Source: a bacterium MnTg04
GTDB taxonomy: Bacteria; Pseudomonadota; Gammaproteobacteria; Steroidobacterales; MnTg04
Reading direction: 5' to 3'
Length of the DNA: 6,382 bases
Assembly: GCA_008975185.1 (NCBI GenBank)
Contig: BFAU01000203.1
Span: forward strand, 1 to 6,382
A program made the position numbers and the translations under genes. This document shows, piece by piece, positions 1 through 3,951 of the stretch. Numbering within the stretch: the stretch's first letter is position 1; each line of letters opens with the position of its first letter. The notes beneath the pieces were generated by a model, which worked only from the letters and a program-made list of their open reading frames with translations, was not told the DNA's origin and did no database searches.

Positions 1-572
1 AAATGAAGGTGCTGGCCGATGTCGGCTTGCTGGGTCTGCCGAATGCCGGCAAGTCCACGCTGATTCGCTCGGTCTCGGCGGCGCGACCCAAGGTGGCCGA
101 TTATCCATTCACGACGCTTTACCCGAACCTTGGCGTCGTTTATGTCGGTCCCCAGCAGAGTTTTGTGGTTGCGGATATTCCGGGTCTTATAGAGGGGGCA
201 GCCGATGGCGCCGGTCTCGGCATCCAGTTTCTCAAGCATCTGCAAAGGACCCGGCTGTTGTGGCATATCGTCGATATTGCGCCGATGGAAGGCACCGGCG
301 ATCCGGTCAACGACGCCAGGGCGATCGTGGCGGAACTCGAGAAATTCAGCCCGGACCTGGCAGAGCGTGAGCGCTGGCTGGTGCTCAACAAACAGGACTT
401 GATGTTGCCCGACGAGGCGGAGCGGCGTTGCCAGGAGATCGTCGATGGCCTGGGCTGGCAAGGACCGGTGTTCAGGATCAGCGCATTGAGCAATGAAGGC
501 ACCAAGGAACTGGCGGGCGCAACGGCAAACCACCTGGAAAAGCTGACCGAGGAAAAAAAGGAGCGCCCGTAG
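1..572 (+). CDS. obgE: GTPase ObgE/CgtA, 3' part (G domain and C-terminus)
   Basis: Obg-family GTPase that binds the 50S ribosomal subunit and links ribosome assembly to growth and the stringent response. The gene is open at the left edge; bases 1-2 finish a codon and 189 codons follow. About 155-160 residues, the glycine-rich Obg fold, should lie upstream (inferred from E. coli ObgE). The ATG at 3 is internal: it sits in the conserved LADVG segment just before the P-loop, not at a start. Numbering from that codon, I see G1 GLPNAGKST (11-19), switch I DYPFTTL (33-39), G3 DIPGLIEG (58-65), G4 NKQD (129-132) and G5 ISAL (159-162), so the GTPase looks intact. The protein ends soon after the G domain with KKERP and lacks the long acidic tail of E. 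coli ObgE. The TAG stop is part of the first repeat of the downstream array. rpsT lies convergently beyond a shared terminator. Confidence 0.97.
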   Translation, partial: MKVLADVGLLGLPNAGKSTLIRSVSAARPKVADYPFTTLYPNLGVVYVGPQQSFVVADIPGLIEGAADGAGLGIQFLKHLQRTRLLWHIVDIAPMEGTGDPVNDARAIVAELEKFSPDLAERERWLVLNKQDLMLPDEAERRCQEIVDGLGWQGPVFRISALSNEGTKELAGATANHLEKLTEEKKERP

Positions 573-730
573 GAGAGCCCTAAGGCCCGATAGGAAGACC
601 AAACACACCCGTAGGAGGGGGGGCCCCCTCAGGCCCGATAGGAAGACCAAACACACCCGTAGGAGGGCCTTCAGGCCCGATGGGAAGACCAAACACACCC
701 GTAGGAGGGCCCTCAGGCCCGATTAGAAAA
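566..730 (+). repeat. Tandem array of four REP-like GTAG-headed hairpin repeats
   Basis: Four direct copies begin at GTAG heads at 569, 611, 659 and 701, so the periods are 42, 48 and 42 bases. Each unit is CCCGTAGGAG, then an imperfect hairpin, then CCCGAT and a spacer of the type AGGAAGACCAAACACA. In units 3 and 4 the hairpin is a perfect GGGCC / four-base loop / GGCCC (665-678 and 707-720). Unit 1 has one stem mismatch (575-588). Unit 2 has six extra bases that make a longer G/C stem (615-630). Unit 4 loses the spacer and ends near 730. A GTAG or GTGG head next to an imperfect palindrome is the hallmark of REP elements mobilised by RAYT tyrosine transposases in Pseudomonas and Stenotrophomonas. 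No RAYT gene is in the window, so membership of that class is inferred. Possible roles are 3'-end mRNA protection or transcription attenuation after obgE. Confidence 0.85.
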
Positions 731-734
731 CCCG

Positions 735-763
735 GGCCACGGGGAAAAAATAAATCTGTGGCC
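735..763. other. Hairpin with A/T-rich loop between repeat array and terminator
   Basis: GGCCACGG (735-742) can pair with CTGTGGCC (756-763). This gives an eight-pair stem with one G-T wobble and a 13-base A/T-rich loop. It lies just downstream of the last repeat of the array and just before the strong terminator on the plus strand. It has no T-run of its own on the plus strand, so it is probably not an independent terminator there. Its function is unknown. The GGCC cores could also pair with the neighbouring terminator stem. Confidence 0.4.
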
Positions 764-767
764 TTAT

Positions 768-797
768 AAAAAAAGGCCGGATCAACCGGCCTTTTTT
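768..797. terminator. Bidirectional rho-independent terminator shared by obgE and rpsT
   Basis: GGCCGG (775-780) pairs with CCGGCC (786-791) around an ATCAA loop. Seven A residues stand on the left (768-774) and six T residues on the right (792-797), so a T-run follows the stem on either strand. It lies 30 bases beyond the rpsT stop on the minus strand and about 195 bases beyond the obgE stop on the plus strand. The symmetry and the convergent gene arrangement fit a terminator used from both sides. Confidence 0.9.
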
Positions 798-827
798 CAA
801 TGCAGCCCGGAAAGGGCGGAAAAAAAC

Positions 828-1091
828 TTATTCCATATCCTTGATGTGCTGGTTCAAACGGCTTTTGTGCCGCGCAGCTTTGTTTTTGTGGATGATGCCC
901 TTGTCGGCCATGCTGTCGATGGTTGGCGATGCTGCTTTGTAGGCCGTACTGGCCGCTTCCTTGTCGCCACTGGCAATCGCGACCACGACCTTCTTGATGG
1001 AAGTGCGCAGGCTCGAGCGCTGTGCCATGTTGTGGGCGCGGCGCACCGTGTTCTGCCTCGCGCGTTTCTTGGCTGATTTGATATTGGCCAC
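828..1091 (-). CDS. rpsT: 30S ribosomal protein S20
   Basis: Primary 16S rRNA-binding protein of the small subunit. It is 87 residues long, the same as E. coli S20. The N-terminus (M)ANIKSAKKR and the C-terminal GIIHKNKAARHKSRLN block are the family signatures. The protein is strongly basic and helical. I choose the GTG at 1091 as the start because it restores the canonical N-terminus and has GGAG (1104-1101) nine bases upstream. The TTG two codons earlier (1097) would leave only three bases after that GGAG and add residues the family lacks. E. coli rpsT is known to use a weak UUG start tied to autogenous control of translation; a GTG here may serve the same purpose (inference). The gene is monocistronic, convergent with obgE and divergent from murJ, with its own promoter and terminator. 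It lies between inverted copies of a REP-like repeat. Confidence 0.97.
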   Translation of the reverse strand: MANIKSAKKRARQNTVRRAHNMAQRSSLRTSIKKVVVAIASGDKEAASTAYKAASPTIDSMADKGIIHKNKAARHKSRLNQHIKDME

Positions 1092-1100
1092 TGTCAAAAG

Positions 1101-1104
1101 CTCC
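1101..1104 (-). promoter_or_regulatory. Ribosome binding site of rpsT
   Basis: GGAG on the minus strand (complement of CTCC) lies nine bases before the GTG at 1091 and only three before the alternative TTG at 1097. It therefore decides the start in favour of GTG. Confidence 0.75.
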
Positions 1105-1108
1105 GTCT

Positions 1109-1137
1109 AAAAACCGGCCCTGGACCGCGTGCGGCCG
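1109..1137 (-). promoter_or_regulatory. Terminator-like hairpin in the rpsT leader
   Basis: On the minus strand CGGCC (1137-1133) can pair with GGCCG (1119-1115) around a 13-base loop. One G and then five T residues (1113-1109) follow, just before the ribosome binding site. This resembles a weak attenuator or a structured autogenous-control leader. The five-pair stem and short T-run make real termination doubtful. S20 controls its own synthesis in E. coli at translation, so a structured leader is plausible here, but no specific S20 binding site can be recognised. Confidence 0.3.
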
Positions 1138-1156
1138 AGGGCTCGAAAAGCCCGGT

Positions 1157-1185
1157 ATTCTCAGTATTTTCAGCGGCTTTGTCAA
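1157..1185 (-). promoter_or_regulatory. Sigma70-type promoter of rpsT
   Basis: The minus strand carries a perfect -35 box TTGACA (1185-1180), a 17-base spacer, and a -10 box GAGAAT (1162-1157) matching four of six consensus positions. Transcription would begin near 1150 and give a leader of about 60 bases before the GTG at 1091. The region after the -10 box begins ACCGGGC, the kind of G/C-rich discriminator found at stringently controlled ribosomal promoters (inference). Confidence 0.7.
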
Positions 1186-1251
1186 TGCCGGAGGGGGGCT
1201 GAGAGAGTCAAAAAAGGCGGGAAAGGGGGGCAGGCATATTTTTTGGTTTTT

Positions 1252-1325
1252 TATCGGGCCTGAAGGCCCTCCTACGGGCGCGGTTTGTTTTCCTCATCGA
1301 GCCTGAACGCCCTCCTGCGGGCGCG
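1252..1325 (-). repeat. Two REP-like repeats, inverted relative to the 566-730 array
   Basis: Two copies of the same repeat family lie on the minus strand, about 43 bases apart. The first (1281-1252) has the GTAG head at 1275-1272 and a GGGCC/TTCA/GGCCC hairpin. Its segment 1278-1253 matches plus-strand 656-681 in the left array over 26 bases without a mismatch. The second (1324-1295) is degraded: the head reads GCAG and the stem has a mismatch and a wobble. The spacer between them (GAGGAAAACAAACC type) is clearly related to the spacer of the left array, so the whole unit, not only the hairpin, is shared. They lie between the rpsT promoter and murJ, and so in the upstream region of murJ. Confidence 0.8.
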
Positions 1326-1350
1326 ATAAACGATTCTGGTGTCTTTTCCG

Positions 1351-1363
1351 GCTAATATTGCGC
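1351..1363 (+). promoter_or_regulatory. Possible -10 region of murJ
   Basis: GCTAAT (1351-1356) followed by ATTGCGCTTATG closely resembles the TATAAT-CTTGCGCTTTTG segment in front of ribF (TAATnTTGCGCTTnTG shared). If GCTAAT is a -10 box, transcription would start near 1362-1363, leaving about 23 bases before the murJ GTG. No convincing -35 box stands 16-18 bases upstream. The call rests on the parallel with ribF and on murJ needing a promoter, since the gene upstream runs away from it. Confidence 0.35.
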
Positions 1364-1365
1364 TT

Positions 1366-1389
1366 ATGCACCGGAACGCAGATCAGTGA
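1366..1389 (+). other. Seven-codon upstream reading frame overlapping the murJ start
   Basis: ATG at 1366 opens MHRNADQ and stops at TGA 1387-1389, which overlaps the murJ GTG (1386-1388) in a GTGA arrangement typical of translational coupling. It would lie almost at the 5' end of the mRNA if the predicted -10 box is used. No ribosome binding site precedes it, and an ATG plus a nearby stop arises easily by chance, so its translation is only a possibility. Confidence 0.15.
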
Positions 1390-2975
1390 GCCGTAATCTT
1401 TTCCGATCCACGTCCGTGGTCGGTGGCATGACCTTGCTTTCGCGGGTTTTCGGGTTGCTCCGGGATATGGTGTTTTCCCGGTTTTTTGGCGCCGGCCTAG
1501 TCATGGATGCCTTCTTCGTGGCGTTCAAGATTCCCAATTTCATGCGTCGGCTGTTTGGCGAGGGCGCGTTTTCCCAGGCTTTCGTGCCGGTCATTTCGGA
1601 ATACAAGACCACCCGCGAGCCTGAAGAGGTCCGCGAGCTCGCCGAAGCCACGGCCGGCACCCTGGGTTTCTTGCTGCTGGTCGTCACGGTCATCGGCGTG
1701 TTTGCCGCGCCGGTGCTGATCGTCTTGTTCGCCCCGGGCTGGTTTATGGACGAGCCCGAGAAGTATTCCCTGGCGACATCGATGCTGCGGCTGACTTTTC
1801 CCTATTTGTTGTTCATATCGCTGACGGCGCTGGCCGGCGGAATCCTGAACACCTACGGCCGATTTGGCTCGCCGGCCTTTACGCCGGTGCTGCTCAACCT
1901 GGTCCTGATCGGCTTTGCAATCCTGGTTGCGCCGACCAGCGCCAACCCGGGTGTGGCGCTTGCCGCCGGTGTATTTGTCGCCGGCGTCGTCCAGTTGCTG
2001 TTCCAGGTCCCGTTTCTCTGGCGCATCGGTTTCCGGCCGAGGTTTCGCTGGGGAGTTCACCACGAAGGCGTTCGCAAGATTGGCCGCCTGATGCTGCCCG
2101 CGCTGTTTGGTTCCTCGGTTGCGCAGATCAACCTGTTGCTGGATACCCTGATCGCTTCCTTCCTGATAACCGGCAGCATCAGCTGGCTTTATTACTCGGA
2201 CCGGTTGATGGAGTTTCCGCTGGGTGTCTTCGGTATCGCGCTGGCCACTGTCATCCTGCCCGGGTTGTCAAAAAATCATGCCAGCCAGGACCGGGCTGAG
2301 TTTTCCGCGATGCTGGACTGGGCGCTCCGGCTGGTTTGGCTGATCGCGGTCCCGGCGGCGATCGGTCTGCTGGTCCTGGCCAGACCCATGCTGACGACCA
2401 TTTTTCAATATGGCGTGTTTGACGGCCGGGATGTGCACATGGCCGGTTTCAGCCTGATGGCCTATGCGCTGGGATTGCTTGGATTTACGCTGGTCAAGGT
2501 GCTGGCGCCGGGATATTTCTCCCGCCAGGACACCAAAACACCGGTGCGAATCGGATTGATTGCCCTGGCGGTCAACCTGGTTTTGAACCTGTCATTCGTC
2601 ATCACGATGACCCAAACGGGCTTCGAGGCGCCACACACCGGTCTTGCCCTGGCCACATCGCTGGCCGCTTTCGTCAACGCGGGCCTGTTGTATCGGGGCT
2701 TGCGCCGCGAGGGTGTCTATCTGCCCGGCCCGGGCTGGGGCGGCCTGATTTCGAAAGTCGTGTTTGCCAGCTCGGTCATGGCGATCGGTATTGCTTACCT
2801 GGCGGGGCCGCTGGATCCGTGGTTGGCGGCGGCCGGGATTACCCGCGTATCCTGGCTGCTGGGCTGCGTGCTGGCCGGCGCTGCTGCGTACTTTGCTACG
2901 CTGGCGTTACTGGGCGTCCGGCCTGCTGATTTCCGCAGTGGTTTGCGTGGGAAAAGCGGCGGCCCTTCCGTATAA
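1386..2975 (+). CDS. murJ: Lipid II flippase MurJ (MviN family)
   Basis: Integral inner-membrane protein of the MOP/MATE-like superfamily that moves lipid-linked peptidoglycan precursor (lipid II) from the cytoplasmic to the periplasmic face. It has 529 residues, close to the family norm of about 510-530. Conserved charged residues of the central cavity are present: R20 and R26 in SRVFGLLRD, D41 in MDAFFVAFK, R54/R55 and E59 in NFMRRLFGEGAFSQAFVP, and R273 in YSDRLMEFPLG (E. coli R18, R24, D39, R52, E57 and R270). A KVLAPGYFSRQDTKTP block lies at 371-386. Hydrophobic segments recur throughout, for example about 92-116, 131-152, 165-184, 314-332, 388-408 and 484-508, in keeping with 14 membrane spans. 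The start is GTG; an in-frame TAA at 1353 leaves no earlier candidate, and the next ATG falls inside the conserved first span. CGGAA (1372-1376) is a weak ribosome binding site nine bases upstream. The stop lies inside the ribF TATAAT box. Confidence 0.96.
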   Translation: MSRNLFRSTSVVGGMTLLSRVFGLLRDMVFSRFFGAGLVMDAFFVAFKIPNFMRRLFGEGAFSQAFVPVISEYKTTREPEEVRELAEATAGTLGFLLLVVTVIGVFAAPVLIVLFAPGWFMDEPEKYSLATSMLRLTFPYLLFISLTALAGGILNTYGRFGSPAFTPVLLNLVLIGFAILVAPTSANPGVALAAGVFVAGVVQLLFQVPFLWRIGFRPRFRWGVHHEGVRKIGRLMLPALFGSSVAQINLLLDTLIASFLITGSISWLYYSDRLMEFPLGVFGIALATVILPGLSKNHASQDRAEFSAMLDWALRLVWLIAVPAAIGLLVLARPMLTTIFQYGVFDGRDVHMAGFSLMAYALGLLGFTLVKVLAPGYFSRQDTKTPVRIGLIALAVNLVLNLSFVITMTQTGFEAPHTGLALATSLAAFVNAGLLYRGLRREGVYLPGPGWGGLISKVVFASSVMAIGIAYLAGPLDPWLAAAGITRVSWLLGCVLAGAAAYFATLALLGVRPADFRSGLRGKSGGPSV

Positions 2976-2976
2976 T
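2971..2976 (+). promoter_or_regulatory. Consensus -10 box before ribF, overlapping the murJ stop
   Basis: TATAAT is a perfect -10 hexamer; its bases 2973-2975 are the TAA stop of murJ. Transcription would start near 2982-2983, about 17 bases before the ribF ATG. The -35 region is weak: TTGCGT at 2943-2948 would need a 22-base spacer, and TGGGAA at 2948-2953 a 17-base one. ribF-ileS could thus have an internal promoter in addition to readthrough from murJ. Confidence 0.5.
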
Positions 2977-2999
2977 CTTGCGCTTTTGGGCGGTTCCTG

Positions 3000-3950
3000 A
3001 TGGAGTTTTTCCGTGGTTTGCACAGTCTGCCGCCCGACGCGAAGCCGGGGCCGGGGCCTTGCGTCGCGACCATCGGCAATTTTGACGGTGTGCACCGCGG
3101 TCATCAGCAACTGATCGGCGATCTGAAGAAGGAAGGGGAACGGAGAAAGCTGCCGGTTGCGGTCGTGGTTTTCGAACCCACGCCGCAGGAGTTTTTCGCA
3201 GGCGACGGCACGCCGGCCAGGCTGACGCGATTCGGTGAGAAATATCACTTGCTCGAAGACGCAGGGGTGGACAAGCTGGTTTGTCTCAAGTTTGGCAGCG
3301 AATTGTCGGCGATGAGCCCGAGCGAATTCGTGCAGCGGTTACTCGTTGGTGGCATGCAGCTAAGGCACCTGGCGATCGGCGATGATTTTCGATTCGGCAA
3401 AGACCGGGCCGGCGATTTCAGTTTCCTGGTGCAGTCGGGGGAACAGGCGGGTTTTACGGTCGCCAGGACGGATAGCTTTGTGCTGGATGCTGCCAGGGTC
3501 AGCAGCAGTGGAATTCGCCAGGCGCTGAAACAGGGCGACCTGGCGCAGGCGGAGCGCTGGCTGGGCAGGCCGTACGGCATGACGGGGCGGGTGATCGAAG
3601 GCGAAAAGCTGGGACGCCGGCTGGGATTTCCCACCGCCAATATTCATCCACGGCGGACGGTGTGCCCGGTGCACGGCATTTACGCGGTGCGGGTAAACGG
3701 CGCGGGCCTCGAGCGGTGGCCCGGCGTGGCGAGTATCGGCAGCCGGCCGACGGTGACCGCTGGCGAGGAAATCGTACTGGAGGTGCACCTGTTCGATTTC
3801 TCGGGCAATCTTTACGGCGCATCGCTGGAAGTACTGCTATTGCACAAACTGCGGGAAGAGAAGCATTTTGCGAGCGTCGAGGCATTGACCGAAGCGATGA
3901 AAGACGACGCCGACCAGGCCCGGCAGGTGTTGGGTTTGAAAAGGAACTGA
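3000..3950 (+). CDS. ribF: Bifunctional riboflavin kinase / FAD synthetase
   Basis: Cytoplasmic enzyme that phosphorylates riboflavin to FMN and then adenylates FMN to FAD, both with ATP. It has 316 residues (E. coli 313). The N-terminal FMN adenylyltransferase domain (about 1-185) has the nucleotidyltransferase motif GNFDGVHRGH (26-35), FEPTP (58-62), GDDFRFG (127-133) and the RVSSSGIR segment (166-173). The C-terminal riboflavin kinase domain (about 186-312) has GFPTAN (209-214), which binds Mg-ATP, GVASIGSRPTV (242-252) and EVHLFDF (261-267), whose Glu261 aligns with the family's catalytic base. Both halves appear intact. The ATG at 3000 follows the murJ stop by 24 bases with only a weak G-rich ribosome binding site (GGGCGG, 2987-2992). 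The stop TGA is one base before the ileS GTG, so the two genes are probably co-transcribed and translationally coupled. No FMN riboswitch is visible. Confidence 0.97.
   Translation: MEFFRGLHSLPPDAKPGPGPCVATIGNFDGVHRGHQQLIGDLKKEGERRKLPVAVVVFEPTPQEFFAGDGTPARLTRFGEKYHLLEDAGVDKLVCLKFGSELSAMSPSEFVQRLLVGGMQLRHLAIGDDFRFGKDRAGDFSFLVQSGEQAGFTVARTDSFVLDAARVSSSGIRQALKQGDLAQAERWLGRPYGMTGRVIEGEKLGRRLGFPTANIHPRRTVCPVHGIYAVRVNGAGLERWPGVASIGSRPTVTAGEEIVLEVHLFDFSGNLYGASLEVLLLHKLREEKHFASVEALTEAMKDDADQARQVLGLKRN
3941..3946 (+). promoter_or_regulatory. Ribosome binding site of ileS inside the ribF tail
   Basis: AAGGAA ends five bases before the GTG at 3952 and lies within the last codons of ribF. It supports GTG as the ileS start and coupling of ileS translation to ribF. 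The ATG at 3949 is followed immediately by TGA and cannot serve. Confidence 0.7.
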
Positions 3951-3951
3951 T

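Noticed and set aside
3..5. ATG at 3 as the start of a separate small GTPase
   Set aside because: It falls inside the conserved Obg segment leading into the P-loop, and Obg proteins carry about 155-160 residues before it, which lie outside the window.
566..730. The tandem repeats as a CRISPR array
   Set aside because: The spacers are near-identical between units, and the units are short self-complementary hairpins. There are no unique spacers and no cas genes.
1095..1097. TTG at 1097 as the rpsT start
   Set aside because: It leaves only three bases after GGAG and adds two residues before the canonical ANIKSAKKR. GTG at 1091 fits both spacing and family length.
580..1185. A 201-codon minus-strand reading frame whose C-terminal third is a collagen-like repeat of the type GPEGPPTGVFGLPI
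   Set aside because: It overlaps all of rpsT in another frame, and its repeats are simply the translation of the 42/48-base array, whose periods happen to be multiples of three. The proposed start lies in the rpsT -35 box, so it would not be on the rpsT mRNA.
1497..2063. Minus-strand open frame within murJ with a highly charged Q/D/R-rich product
   Set aside because: It is the antisense shadow of hydrophobic membrane-span codons, with no start signals or recognisable family.
2976..2999. FMN riboswitch before ribF
   Set aside because: The gap is only 24 bases, far too short for an FMN aptamer, and ribF in gammaproteobacteria is normally not under that riboswitch.
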